Origin: Pardosa pseudoannulata
Taxonomy: Eukaryota > Arthropoda > Arachnida > Araneae > Lycosidae
Assembly (NCBI GenBank): GCA_032207245.1
Contig: CM063507.1
Span: 96,856,694 to 96,920,693, forward strand
Reading direction: 5' to 3'
DNA: 64,000 nucleotides
The position numbers and the translations under genes are program-made. This document shows, one piece after another, positions 1 through 11,240 of this stretch (positions are counted from its first letter, which is position 1; the number at the start of each line of letters is the position of its first letter). Under the pieces are notes generated by a model that made no database searches, was not told the DNA's origin, and saw only the letters and a program-made list of their open reading frames with translations.

Positions 1-581
1 TGTGAACTTGCTATGTGCAACAAGTTGTCTTTTTAATCCCGTCACCAAATCTGTTTTCCTTTCTCTCCTGGAAGGAATTAATTCTGCTGAACTTTGTTAT
101 GAACCTTGAGATCGTAACACAAATGAAAAATTGTAATGGATATTTTAAATATAAGCCACTCTTGAATTTCATATTATTAATTTACCGATTCCACATTATA
201 TGTAGAGTTTGAACGGATTTTTAGGTATGTTACAAAAATAATCACATCACACATGCCTACTATACCAAGAAAATTGAGCAGTCAAAGTGCTTAAAGCAGT
301 GTGTTATTATTACTAGGATTTACATACATGCCAAAAACTCTCTGGAGTTGCTTTGGAAAAATGAGAGGAATCAATAACTCGAGAAACTCTGCATTCCTCC
401 GGAAAATAACAAAAATTTGCAACAACTAAAAGATCACAATTCAGCAGTCAAATACAAAATCTTGCAAAAAACAATGCTGAATATGTTACTCTTTCCACAC
501 AGTAGTGCTACATTTGAAAGAGTTTTCAGTACTGTGCCAAACTGAATGTAGGTCAAATTTTAATAAACAAACTCTAGAATT

Positions 582-1301
582 CAGGCCTGCAATTCTGTCA
601 CTTTTCTCACCTTGAGTCATTTTTTTTACAATTGATCACTTTTTTAAGTAAACAGTCACTTTTTTCATGGTGTATCACAGCAAAAGTCTTGTTGAAAAAA
701 GAAAATCTGAATTAATAACAAAATATTTTAATAAAAGACCAAAATTGTGATGCTCTAATCTTATTTTTCTTATTAAAATATAATTAGTCATATGGTTTCC
801 AGAATTTAGTGATTTTAAAAAGTTGTAAAGAAGTTCCTGAAATCTACATTTGTACTGAAATGTACATTTAATACGTTAAAGTAATTTACTTCAAAGCACA
901 CATTTCTCTTTTTCTTTACAATTTTTGTTTAGATACTCTAATTTAGCTATGTATATATTTCAAAACATCATTAATATAAGCAGAAAATTGTGATTATAAA
1001 ACTAATGTATTGTATGTATTCAAATCTAATTTATAGATTTTCTTAAATAAAAAGCAATGTTGAGTTGTGTTAAACAAAATTTTTAACTTTTTTTGTATTT
1101 GACACTAAAATCATGTCTTGCATGAATCATTTGATTTAGAGTTAAAATGAATAGAAAAATCTTAATAATAGCATCTGTAATCAAGAGGAGAGAAAAAATC
1201 GCTTTTTTTTTTCCAATGTTTAGTTACTTTTTGGTCACTTAATCTATATTATTTGTCACTTTTCTCACCTTTCTGAATGTACCTCAGCAGTTGCAAGCCT
1301 G
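582..1301. mobile_element. Non-autonomous DNA element, 720 bp, 6 bp target duplication
   Basis: It begins CAGGCCTGCAATT and ends with the inverted counterpart (reverse complement CAGGCTTGCAACT). Flanks are AGAATT on the left (576-581) and AGAATC on the right (1302-1307), a 6 bp target duplication with one mismatch. A second copy with the same ends lies at 42142-42871. The unfilled target, TCTAGAATCCCTGA, is visible in the paralogous host repeat near 51057. No long open frame is present, so it is probably a deletion derivative or MITE. hAT families with 5-6 bp duplications are known, so hAT is the likeliest superfamily, but it carries no transposase to prove it. Confidence 0.75.
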
Positions 1302-1339
1302 AGAATCCCTTATAACAGAAAAATGTTAATATTTTAATC

Positions 1340-1367
1340 AGTTAGTCAATGTGATACAAAAAAAAAC

Positions 1368-1396
<29 letters not shown>
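1340..1396. repeat. Poly(A) tract
   Basis: A long, nearly pure A run (about 1360-1396) inside the old hAT relic. It is low-complexity sequence. Confidence 0.9.
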
Positions 1397-1398
<2 letters not shown>

Positions 1399-1631
1399 TT
1401 TCTGGAAAAAGTTGTTAAAGCTACTTACACATTATTAAATGCATTAACTTTAATTTGCCCTTTATAATTTACTGCTGTGTGTTTCTTTTAATTTAAGTAT
1501 GTAATTATATTTAATTTATTTGGGTTATTTTGATTTGTTTATTATATATGTAAATTGAATATGCATGTACTTTGTAGGTAGTGTGTTAAATTTTAAATCT
1601 GTGCTGTTGTTCCTGAATGTTGGCATGTCTG

Positions 1632-3295
1632 ACACATTTTCGTTTTTCAGTTACAAATGAAACTATTAAAAACGTGTATATTTGTAAATCAAGGAAACAA
1701 TGACCATGATTTGAACAAATATTTGATTCTAAATTTTTAAAGAAAGCAAAATCTGTATCAGTAAATGTAGTACATAATAAACAATAGTAAATATTTTAAG
1801 TACCATATGTTTCCATATATAAACCAACCCGTATATAAACGGAGGATACAATTTTCTTTCAAACATTTATCTAATGTTCAAAACCTGTATATAAGTTGGA
1901 GTAAAAAAAACAGTTTCTAGAACATCTATGTCGCCAAGAAGCCTGAAATGTTGCGAAGTAGATATAGCAGAGTAAATATGGTTCAGTCAAATTGCTTTAA
2001 ATTAAAACGTTAGATTTATGCTTCTCAAACCTTTTTCACCACTGCATCCAATTTAAATACTGCTGAGGAAGAGGATCAGTCGTACCTTCAGGTCAACCAA
2101 GTTCCTCTCCAAGTTACCAAGGTCCTTTCTTAGTATGTTTCGAAAGTGGTGAGGAAAAACAGTACGGTAACAGAGTACAATATGATAATCGAGGCACTAT
2201 ATCATGCGACCAGTGGTATTTTTACTTAGATGCTAACCACAGATTTCAATTCTGGTAATCCTATATAAAGATAACTTTTTCTTAAATTTAAGCAATATGA
2301 GTCTTTTTTAAAAAGAGGAGGAAAAAAAAATACTATGTTTGGTAATTTATAGATTGCTTCTAGGTTACATAGAATTATTTTTATTAGAAGATTAGCCGTT
2401 CCGCTACCATTATAGTACTGTTGTTTTGGAGCTATTATAACACAGATGAGTCATTTTAAATTTATTTTTCAATTTTTATATTTTCTCATTTCAAAACTTT
2501 TACAAGCTTTATTTACTTTTTTCTGTTATACATTTTCTTTTTTTGTTCTTTATTTTATTTATTTATTTATTTCTTGCTGATTTGGCAACTTTTTGTTGGC
2601 GTTATGGGGGCAGAGGTACAAAAGATGCAATGAGGGAAATTATTAAGTAAAGAAATTTAAAACTAAAAATACCTGTAAAGTAATGAAATGGAACAAAGAG
2701 TTATCAGTTATAAAAATTATTATTTTTGAATAGTGGTTCTAAAACTGCTAGAAAAAATATCCTTGTATTTTTATAAACAAAAAACAGCAAATAACGGCAG
2801 AGATGACTTTAGGAGATGGTTCTCTTAGAAAGTATTACTTAAGTTATTATATAATAATTGGTTATCAATATCTTATAAATAGCTATATTATTAGTAATTA
2901 ATAAGTAATTAAATTTTATATTAAATCTAAATATTTTAAGTATTTCATAAAAGTAGAATTGTAGCTTAATCAACACCATTTCATTAATCAACATATTTAT
3001 TGGAGTAACGCATCAAAAATCATCACTACAACACAGAATACGATTTATATAACATATATAGGTACAATATAGAGTCGTCAAACACGCTTTTTTTTTTTTA
3101 GTACAAAGGTGAAAGGAGTGGAAAAAGTTATTGTGATATGATTGCTACAAAATAATGATCTTTATGTAAACGTTGAAAAGATTAGTCAAAATTTTTGCAA
3201 TTGCTGATTTTTTTCTTCTCTCTCTCTCTTTTTCTCCCTTACTTTCAAAAATAAAAAATTTTTTAATTCTAAATTTTTATGTATATTTCTTTTAG
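1632..3295. other. AT-rich noncoding stretch
   Basis: No exon or element was recognised with confidence. Around 1800-1925 there are repeated words of the type CGTATATAAAC that look like a dispersed repeat, but I cannot define its ends. If the gene at 3296 continues upstream, this is intron sequence. Confidence 0.4.
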
Positions 3296-3445
3296 GTAAA
3301 TAACAATTCAGACCGAATTGCAGAAAGGTTTGTTTTGTTTTCCAAAGTATACACAGAACTTAAACACAAATTAGAGAGAGAAGTGTCTGAATTTATCTCC
3401 GTGCAGTTTGCATTTGTTGTTCTACTCATATTGGCAAATCAGAAA
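3296..3445 (+). CDS. NCAPH: Penultimate coding exon of a condensin kleisin (NCAPH/Barren-like) gene
   Basis: An open 50-codon exon lies between a TTTCTTTTAG acceptor and a GTAAGTG donor, and it is in phase 0 at both ends. It encodes a helical segment (IAERFVLFSKVYTELKHKL) followed by ISVQFAFVVLLILANQK. The second part resembles the C-terminal winged-helix region of condensin subunit H, where a LSVP-x-F-x-x-LLHLANE-type segment precedes the C-terminus and contacts the SMC4 ATPase head. The next exon completes the protein. Condensin I compacts mitotic chromosomes, with the kleisin bridging the SMC2-SMC4 heads. The match is to a remembered family pattern, not a search result. The preceding exons were not found in the window. 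Confidence 0.65.
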
Positions 3446-4071
3446 GTAAGTGTATTGATTCAGTTTCTTTACAAAAATTAATAGAGATTGTTTAAAGTAC
3501 CTGAAAAAGCTATTAAAATATTTATATTTCATCAAAATTAGGGGTAAGGCAGACAATCTCTTAAGTTTTGAATAATGCATGGCTAGAGTACTATGGAGGT
3601 GCTATTAGTTCAACAAGACTTTTTAAACTTTAATTACAGTTATAATAGTAGGTTTTTAGATATTGATAGATTTTTTAACAATTTATTTTTATTTTTTATG
3701 TAATATAGATATACTTGCTCATTATGCATTCGCCCATACAGTGTCACAAAATCTATTGGCCATTTTATTATGAGTTTACCATATATGCGGCCATTCCCAA
3801 GGACAAAATCAAGTAGGTTCTCATAATTTAGAAACCAAGCAGAAGAACCGAAGGCATGGCCTATCACCAGTGGTATCATTTAGGAACTTGAGGACCTTGT
3901 GAACACAAATTTATTTTAAGTACCCTAGCTGCTAATAACACTGCAAATCTTTGGCTAGTTCAATCCCCAATGTCACAACCCTCCGATTATGAGATTGATG
4001 CCTTTATCTTCTGTGGCTATTACTGTGGAAGTTACTGTGTATTTTACATTTTAAAACCATTACTTATATGT

Positions 4072-4083
4072 AAAATGATATTT
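4072..4083. repeat. Target-site duplication of SINE, left copy
   Basis: AAAATGATATTT here is repeated exactly at 4366-4377, directly after the SINE tail. Confidence 0.85.
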
Positions 4084-4365
4084 GAAGCCCAGTGGCGTTG
4101 GGGTAGCGCATCGCACACTCCCACAGCACAGGTCCAAGGTTCGATCCCCGGACTGGGCAAGGTTGACAAAGTCAGTGGCAAGGTCAGTGGGTAGAGAAAT
4201 TGAGGACCAAGCATGCTTGGGAACTAATACACTGGGGTTTCCGTGTAAGATTGACCACCTAACCGGAACTTCGCACCCCGGGGCCTTTGGTCACGCAAAC
4301 GGAGATTGGCACCATAAGCCTTGGCCCCCTAGGGGCTGTTGCGCATTTTTAAATAAAAATTTTTA
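4084..4365 (+). mobile_element. tRNA-derived SINE, complete, with exact 12 bp target duplication
   Basis: The head starts GCCCAGTGGCG and contains an A box (TGGGGTAGCGCA, with GTGGC just before it), a B box (GGTTCGATCCC) and a closing acceptor-stem partner CTGGGC, so the first 75 bases are clearly tRNA-like. A GC-richer tRNA-unrelated body follows and ends in an A/T-rich tail. The exact 12 bp direct repeat on both sides (4072-4083 and 4366-4377) shows insertion by target-primed reverse transcription. Apparent open frames through it are accidental. Confidence 0.88.
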
Positions 4366-4916
4366 AAAATGATATTTAACATTTAAAAAGTATTTTGTAA
4401 TTTATACCTTCTTTGTAGAAGTAGGTCTCCTGACCACATGCACATACACAAAAAGGAGCATTCTTTTGCCATTTTCTCTGATAATATCCAATCACTGGCC
4501 TAGTATGTGCACATAAATGATGCTTTGTGTGCTTCAGTTAGGAACTTGGAACTATTCCTTTTCATTTCACTTTTCCCTTCTCCTCTTTATGTTGATCTTG
4601 TTTCTGTGCATAAAACCTCCACTATTGTTACCTCACTAGTTGTTAAATCATGGCCTGAAAATGCCTAAGAACAAGCGTGAAAAGCTGGAGATCTTTTTTG
4701 ACATACACATGAATCTCAAGACATACATATCAACACATGCTAAAACAAATCATTTCTTATTTTCTACTAAATCCCATAAAATGATACTTCTTGGAAGACG
4801 AAGCAATAGGACCAATATGTTTTAATGATAGCTATGGGAATAAGTTTTGGACCAAATACATCAAACAATCCATGGGAAAAATGAGTTATATAAAAATTAC
4901 AGATTGATGCTCTGCT

Positions 4917-5016
4917 NNNNNNNNNNNNNNNNNNNNNNNNNNNNNNNNNNNNNNNNNNNNNNNNNNNNNNNNNNNNNNNNNNNNNNNNNNNNNNNNNNNN
5001 NNNNNNNNNNNNNNNN
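4917..5016. other. Assembly gap (100 N)
   Basis: Exactly 100 N, the usual placeholder for a scaffold gap of unknown size. It lies inside the last intron of the NCAPH-like gene, so any missing exon would be hidden here. The phase-0 join of the two flanking exons makes a missing exon unnecessary. Confidence 0.98.
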
Positions 5017-5751
5017 ATTGTATTGTGCCACTTTGTCAAAATACAGCAACTAATTTCAATGAGAAGATATTTTACAGCGTTTCCAAAGATCCACATACAC
5101 CTAAAACCTCGACAACTGCGATGAAAAGGGATGAGAAATTAAACCCCAAATTTTCATATAAATCATCTCTATGGGTTTGCGAAGACCATGTTTTGGTAAA
5201 TAAATGCTTGCTTTTGTTTAAATATTACTAATTTAGAGCAGTTAAAGCATATAAAAATACATATATACCTTTAAAAGAACTGTTGATTAACCAGTGCTAT
5301 TTAACTTTTAAAACTGCTAATTTTCGAGTATTATCACAGAGTTCAACTACAATAAATGTTTGATAAAGCATATAAATATCGTAAAACATATAAATATCTA
5401 AAGTATATAATTATCTAATAAATAATTCGGGGAGGGGAAAGTTTTGTATTTTTAAGGTATTATAAATATTTTCTTCAAAGATGCATACTTTCTTAATTGA
5501 ATCAGTTCACAGTGATATTTTTCGATTAAATTGGTGACTAATTTGAAAAAAGTATATAATATTTTTAAAATACTTATAATGATATTACTTTAAAAATTAA
5601 ATTTAATTTCAGAAACTTTATACATTTTTTTAATTTAACATTAACATTAAAGACAATAAAATTGTATTGCTATTTAAAAAAGCATAAATAATTAAGTAAA
5701 GCCTTTTAAAGATTTTAAATTTCTTTTCATCAAATTTAAAATTCTTAAGAA

Positions 5752-5795
5752 TTAGTTTGGTTTTGGAGTGCTACGATCTACTTTTTGCAACATGA
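5752..5795 (-). mobile_element. SINE fragment (AAACC-tail family)
   Basis: TTTGGTTTTGGAGTGCTACG followed by ATCTACTTTTTGCA matches the 3' end of the SINE at 15279-15461 in the same orientation. The rest is unrecognisable. Confidence 0.5.
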
Positions 5796-6154
5796 AGGCT
5801 AAAGGCTTTCAATCCAGAGGCTTCTGTCAGTAAGCACAAAAATGACAACGAGCAAAAAATAAACACATAAAAGAGCAAAGAAATAGAAGGGTAGATTCGT
5901 GAGCTCATAGCACATTAACTCGAGAGTAGAAAGTTTAGGGATAGAAAAACATAAAATATTTTTGTGGCCATGACATCCATACAAAATAAACAAAAAATAA
6001 TGAGTCAAAATCGAAAAAATTGAAAATTTTGAAGTAGCAAAAAATAAATATTTTAAAAATAATTAAATTGCATTAAAAATCCGAAAAAGGCCTAAAGAAT
6101 AATAAATAAAGATAAAAAACAACTTTTAACAATTTAAATTAAGTTCTTGAATTT

Positions 6155-6245
6155 TTGTATCATCGGGAATAGAACCGAGCACCCGAGGAGAACGAGAATA
6201 CTATGCAGCAGGCGTACTGAACCACCATTCAATACGCCCACATTG
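6155..6245 (-). mobile_element. Degenerate tRNA-like SINE head
   Basis: On the minus strand it reads as a tRNA-like stretch, with a weak A box near TGGTGGTTCAGTACGC and a B box GGTTCTATTCCC. Stems do not close well and no 3' body is clear, so it is more likely a SINE remnant than a tRNA gene. Confidence 0.4.
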
Positions 6246-7465
6246 ATGAAAGGCAAAATAAAGTATTTGTTGATATAATAAAACGATGCGTAGATTTAAA
6301 TATTACGCTCCACCCTCAACAGGAGAGCAGAAAACCAAAACAGTACGGAGGATGTGAGAGCATTACACATAGAATAATAAAAATAATTTAACGTACGAAA
6401 AGTGATGTATGGCCAATTTTAAACATTTTAAAACTTTTTTCATACATTTTTATATATTTTTAATAATTTTTTTGGTAGATTTATTCCTTTTTTATTTTAA
6501 CAGTACACATTATTAAGGATCTTTGGCACAAAGGCTAAAGGTCCCGGTCTCACAATAAATACCTTCTCTAATTTTTATTTTAATATATTACATCTATCTC
6601 TATTTATAAAAAGCGATGCTACTACAAATGTGTGTATATGATATATGTATATTTATTTGACTTGTCTATATCTACAAATAGAAGCTGTGATTAGCATGAA
6701 TAAAATATTAATACATGTTAAGTAAAATTGGATAAATATATAACTGATTTTACATACCGTTGGGTTTTAATTTCCCGTATTTCTGCTCCCATAAAATCCG
6801 GTTTTTTTTTTTTTTTTTTTTCCAAGAACGAAAACATTGATATGCTGTTAATTTTCGGGAGGTTGTCTGACTGTCCTTTTGGTAAATCCAGGTAGAAGAG
6901 ACATTTATGACAAATTGAGATAACTAAGCTATCTAGATCGATAAAATAAACCTTCAGGTTTAAATAATAAATTTTTTTGATAGCTAGAAAATTTCAGGAA
7001 CTTGCAAAAACAAAATCGGAAAATAGTGCTCGCTTAAAAGCAATAAAAAATATTGGTCGTAGATGAACGATGACATCACAACCAATCACGAGCGTTTTGA
7101 TGTAATGATTTTCGCTTAACTTTAAAATTAATTTTTTAAACGATGGACCCAGTTTTTTACATTTTTGAGAACATTTTTGGAATCTACGAGTCTGAATTAT
7201 CAGAAAAATACTAAGTGTTCGAATCCCCCACATGTGCAAATTCCTCATTAGATTTATGTTGCTGTATTTCAAAATCCATTTGCATGTACAATAAAGGAGT
7301 TTCCATTAAATCTTCTGTTGCCAATGATTGACTTAAAATATCTCTCTGAAGATAAATAAGGTTAGTTAAAGATGATACGCAATAAAAATGATGATATGTT
7401 AATTTATAATTGCCTTTCAGTGGAAATACTTAAATGGAAAGGTAATAATGAAATATCATCAAATT

Positions 7466-7534
7466 ATAATGAACTATAATGAAATTTTACATATTTGAAA
7501 ATGAAATATGTAAAATTTCATTATAGTTCATTAT
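7466..7534. repeat. Perfect 31 bp inverted repeat with a 7-base loop
   Basis: Arm 7466-7496 (starting ATAATGAACTATAATG) is the exact reverse complement of 7504-7534, with the loop GAAAATG. Weaker complementarity continues outside, where ATATCATCAAATT pairs imperfectly with AATTGATGATCATTT. It may be the core of a small foldback element or a natural cruciform-forming site in the intron. Confidence 0.85.
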
Positions 7535-8019
7535 TAATTGATGATCATTTACTACATTAATAATAAGGATTAACTAATCTGTAAGTCTAGTTTGCTGAAA
7601 TATTTTCTCATAATCGATTCATTTTTTACATTAGTACACATTTTCTACAATATTAATATTCTACTTCATTAAAAAGTTATTTCTTTTAAGCATCAATGCT
7701 TATAAATATTAGTATGTAAAAAATTTCAGTTCTTTTTTTGAAAAATTTTTTATTCTTGCCCTGTAACAGTGAGTTTGGTAAGGGAATGAGGAATTTGTAT
7801 TTCCTCCATACAGATTGCTGTATTGTTTTTGAAATATAAGTTAATAGGGAAGTAACCCACCCCATAAGAAATTTCTCACTATGCCCCTGCCTCGTAGACA
7901 GAATAATGAACAAACTTGAATACATTTTTGACTTTAATTAAATTTTAATATAAAATTTTTATTTTATTTACTATTTACAGTAAAATATTGATACTATCTT
8001 ATATATTTTTTTCTTATAG

Positions 8020-8103
8020 ACGCTGCAGATCACAAATGTTGAAAACACTGATCTTAGTATACAACAAGACATTTCTGAAATTGAAGTTACTGATAATATG
8101 TAA
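8020..8103 (+). CDS. NCAPH: Terminal coding exon of the NCAPH-like gene
   Basis: Starts after TTCTTATAG and gives 27 codons in phase 0 (TLQITNVENTDLSI and onward), ending in TAA at 8101-8103. Together with the previous exon the protein ends in the pattern LANQK-TLQI-x4-NTDLS. This resembles the LANE-K-x-L-x-LEG-TEDLSD ending of condensin subunit H and then adds a short acidic tail. The stop is followed by an A/T-rich 3' UTR with a poly(A) signal at 8316. Confidence 0.68.
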   Translation, partial: TLQITNVENTDLSIQQDISEIEVTDNM

Positions 8104-8315
8104 TTTTATTCCAGCTTATTTTATATTTTAAACCTAAAGGTTATCTTTTAGCTGTAAGATATTTCACTTATTTTATCTTAGCATTGTTCATGTGAAGGTG
8201 CAAGAATAAGTATTGTATGCAATCCTCAATTACTGTTTAATGTGTGAAAATGTTCTATGATATTTTTTGACTTGAAACAGTATAGCTAAATGTTATATTC
8301 ATTTTTTTATTCCGT

Positions 8316-8321
8316 AATAAA
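8316..8321 (+). terminator. Candidate poly(A) signal of the NCAPH-like gene
   Basis: AATAAA about 210 bases after the stop codon, followed by T/G-rich sequence (TTCATTGTTTGTATTTTATTG). It is the first well-placed signal after the terminal exon. Confidence 0.6.
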
Positions 8322-8800
8322 ATATATTCATTGTTTGTATTTTATTGTAAAGTATTATTTATTTTAAAATGATCGATTTTACTATTTTGATTTGGTATAT
8401 TATGCTGAACTAGATGTGACTGTTAAAGTTTTTAAGCTTTTGCTAAAAAGGAAACATTTTATTTTAACTCTTAATCCAGATGTTTACTGTGCATTAACAT
8501 AGATGTATAACTGAATTGTGTATTTTTAGTTTTCCAAAATATATATAACTTTTATGTAGATAGTTTGTTACTGAAGCATGAGTACAGTGAACTCTATTAT
8601 GCAGTATTTTTTTTATTTTGGTTATTCCTAAAGATCAGTCATTTGCTACACAAAACCATTTATTTCACAATATATTATAGAACAATATATACACATATTT
8701 ATAAGATTTAACAAGACAATGCATTGAACATATTCAAACAAATGTTTGTATTTAGTAGAGCAAATTTAAAACTGGACCAAAGTTCTAGAGAATAAATCAT
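8322..8800. other. AT-rich intergenic stretch
   Basis: I see no gene or recognisable element here. A longer 3' UTR is possible. Confidence 0.4.
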
Positions 8801-10430
8801 ACACAGTTTGTACACTGAAAATCATGGATTTAGACAATGGATTAATTTTGTCATGGAAAGTCATGATTTTCTAAGAAAAATCAGTAAAAGTCATGGATGC
8901 TAACTACCAATCAAAAAATGCTCTGCAAGTGAATGTCCTTTTGAGGCGGCTGCATATTCTTTTGTCCATAGCGCTACATTCATTATTTTTTGTACACTCA
9001 AGACATGTGACATATAACTGCATGGCTAGACACTTGCTACAGACTGACCAGGGTCTTAGTGATCTGAAGTGTTGTGTCTCGTATTTTTTGCCAATGGTTG
9101 TGAAGAAGAAAAAAAAAAGTACGCATCGGCCTGTGATGTGACAAAATATAATAATGGAACTTCCTTGACCAAGTCAATGATTGTGTATATATTTTGTTGT
9201 AGAAGCGTCATGAAAATATAGAATAAGAATATAGAAAAACACTCATTAGAGACTACACTAAAGAATATTTCTATTAACAGTACAATTCGATCAGTCATGT
9301 TTTTTTTTTTTTTCTTGTGTTGAATGAGCAAGACCAGGTTATTTTCATCTGTATATTCGGTTGCTAGACTCTTCCACAATTGTTTGAGAATCTGATATTG
9401 TAAAAAATTTTAGTATTAAATAGAATTTCATTAAAAAATGGTGCTTTTTTTAGGAAGGAGTATAAAATCCATAAGGAAATATAATCTCAAACATATTAAT
9501 ATGTTTTTTTCTTTTGTTATGCTTGAAGATACTATTTAGAAACACGAGAAACATTAGTCTCTTATACGCGATTCAGTGATGGTTGAGAAGAAAAAAACTA
9601 TGCATCGGCCTGTGATGTGACAAAGGAGTGGAGGGATAAATACCAGAACGTCCTTGACAGTGCTCGTATGTATATTATATCGTTGTGAGAAGCGAAACTT
9701 GAAGATACGAGCATAGAAAACACACTCATCGGGCAGTTACACTGCACCGGAAAGGGTCGAATATTTCTATCGCAGCAGTATGATTTGATCAGTCATCTGT
9801 TTTTTTCTTGTGTGTGTTAATGAGCAAAGACTAGGTTAGGCTTCTCTCTCATCTATATGTCTGCTAGACCCCCCCCCTTCCACATCCGTTTCTGAGAATC
9901 TGATCAGGGTTGTTAAAAAAAACCCATTTTTCATTAAAATCCGAGCCTATCAGTATTTATTAAAAAAACAATGTTTAACTAGGAGTATAAAATCCGGGAT
10001 TTTTTTTTTTTTTTTTTTTTTGAGATGAATTTTTTTTCTAAACTAACAATATTAATATGTAAATGCATATGTATGTTTTTGTTTTTGTTATGCTTAGATG
10101 AAACTGTTATCAAGCACCAGAAACATTAACCTGTCTGTATACAGGACGCGCGATTTCATCTTATCAGTTCAGCATCGCCTCCACACGATGATTTCCAGTT
10201 GATATTAAGAGACTAGCATCGCGTATACGAGATCGGAACATTTTATTTTAATTTTTAAATGCTAGATTTAATTACTAGATGCCATTACAGATACCCATAA
10301 CATTCTTGCTTCAAATGTTAAGAACACAAATCAATATAACATTAGCATAGGTGAAACTCGCTATAAATACAAGTTTACATAATATACAAGTCAGGGATTT
10401 GAAATATTTTATTTTGGCAGATATTTAGGA
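8801..10430. mobile_element. Two broken copies of a CATGGAAAGTCATG-type repeat
   Basis: The sequence opens with words such as TCATGGAAAGTCATGATTTT and AAAAGTCATGG that also open the copies at 12211 and 15685. The landmark GCATCGGCCTGTGATGTGAC occurs at 9123-9142 and again at 9602-9621, so part of the element is present twice in direct orientation; the same landmark is at 16219-16238. The end near 10380-10430 (TTTTATTTTGGCAGATAT) matches the end at 12950-12966. I see no long coding frame. It is probably a non-autonomous or decayed DNA transposon family. Confidence 0.6.
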
Positions 10431-10650
10431 CCAGAAGATAGCTGTGGGATATAGCTTCTGGCATCCCCCCCCTTTCCATGAAGACCACTCAGAGCACACT
10501 CTCATCACCCTTATCTTCCTTGCTCTCCAGCCTCGGACCCCCAATCATTCTCTCCAAATTTCAATGAAGACAATATTCTTAGTGCTTCTGATCAGTTACC
10601 AGTAGTGCATCATGCTTATGACTCATGAGGTGACAATTTCAACACAGCAT

Positions 10651-10860
10651 CTATAGCAAATTCATTAGAAACAAGCTTTGTTGTCCATAAAGTTGTTTAT
10701 TGTTAGTCTTCAGACGCATTACAATGCATTTTTCTAGATTACACACCTCTTTCACTTGTACAACTGTGGTTTTCAACAACTTTTCGTAATGCAGTTTGAC
10801 GGAACGAACCATATATTCGTAAAATCTACCCCACCACGGAGACTGTAATACTAGACTCAA
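10651..10860 (-). pseudogene. BEL/Pao-type integrase fragment
   Basis: A 69-codon minus-strand frame contains SPWWGRFYEYMVRSVKL, which corresponds to the PWWGGFYERMVRSVK-type block found just after the integrase core in BEL/Pao polyproteins. A few following residues (VVQVKEVCNLE) fit the next helix. Everything before and after is lost, so it is an orphan fragment. It has the same orientation as the BEL/Pao gag relic at 20.2-25.7 kb but is too far away and too broken to join to it. Confidence 0.65.
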
Positions 10861-11240
10861 GACTCGAGTTGGTGTTACATGGGCCTTTGTTTTTTTTTTT
10901 CAAAATGGACAGAGATAAATTCCACAGGAGATAAGAGATGCGATGCCAGCCAGCTGCAGTAAGGACATTTTTTCCCGTGGAGGCAAAAACTTGACGATTA
11001 CGAAATGAAAAAAAGATGCCTGGTCGAACAACGGGGAAATGACATTATTCTTCGGAAAGGAGTAGAGACAGGGAGGTGTTGGTCCGCTCGGCACAGTTTA
11101 TTTTTTGTCCTCGGTCTTATTTGAGCCCTGTTTTATGATTTGCGATGTATATATATTTTAACAAGTCTTAATAATAAATGCTTAACCCAGAGTTTTGTCG
11201 CTGCTGTGATTAATTGTCGGCAACATAGGCTTTAAGCAAC
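10861..11240 (+). mobile_element. Possible LTR remnant
   Basis: This GC-richer block contains a poly(A)-signal-like TAATAAATGC (11180) and ends in GTCGGCAACA near 11225. That is followed by sequence with TTGGCGAGCAGG, which could be a primer-site region. No partner LTR was found, so this is tentative. Confidence 0.25.

Larger units (their letters stand above)
328..1631 (+). mobile_element. Old hAT-type element relic, interrupted by a second element
   Basis: This stretch aligns by eye with the better preserved copy at 50799-52221. Shared blocks include the part that encodes the hAT C-terminal dimerisation motif (here about 480-545, around the words for LLFPHS and ER-F), a region near 1400-1460, and a 3' part near 1560-1620 ending in a TGTTGGCATG-like terminus. 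The reading frame is broken by substitutions and by a 720 bp element inserted at 582-1301. The 5' edge is vague because the terminal repeat is degenerate. It is a fossil and not a gene. Confidence 0.6.
3446..8019 (+). other. Last intron of the NCAPH-like gene
   Basis: An intron of about 4.57 kb with a GTAAGT donor and a TTCTTATAG acceptor. It holds a tRNA-derived SINE (4084-4365), a 100 N gap, SINE fragments near 5.76 and 6.2 kb, and a long perfect hairpin at 7466-7534. The rest is AT-rich sequence in which I see nothing else. Confidence 0.6.

Noticed and set aside
1..212. Possible upstream exon of the NCAPH-like gene at the window start
   Set aside because: The frame has no kleisin-like pattern and lacks a matching donor or phase; more likely intron or intergenic.
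4082..4366. 94-codon open frame on the + strand
   Set aside because: It lies entirely in a SINE with a tRNA-like head and target duplications; the frame is accidental.
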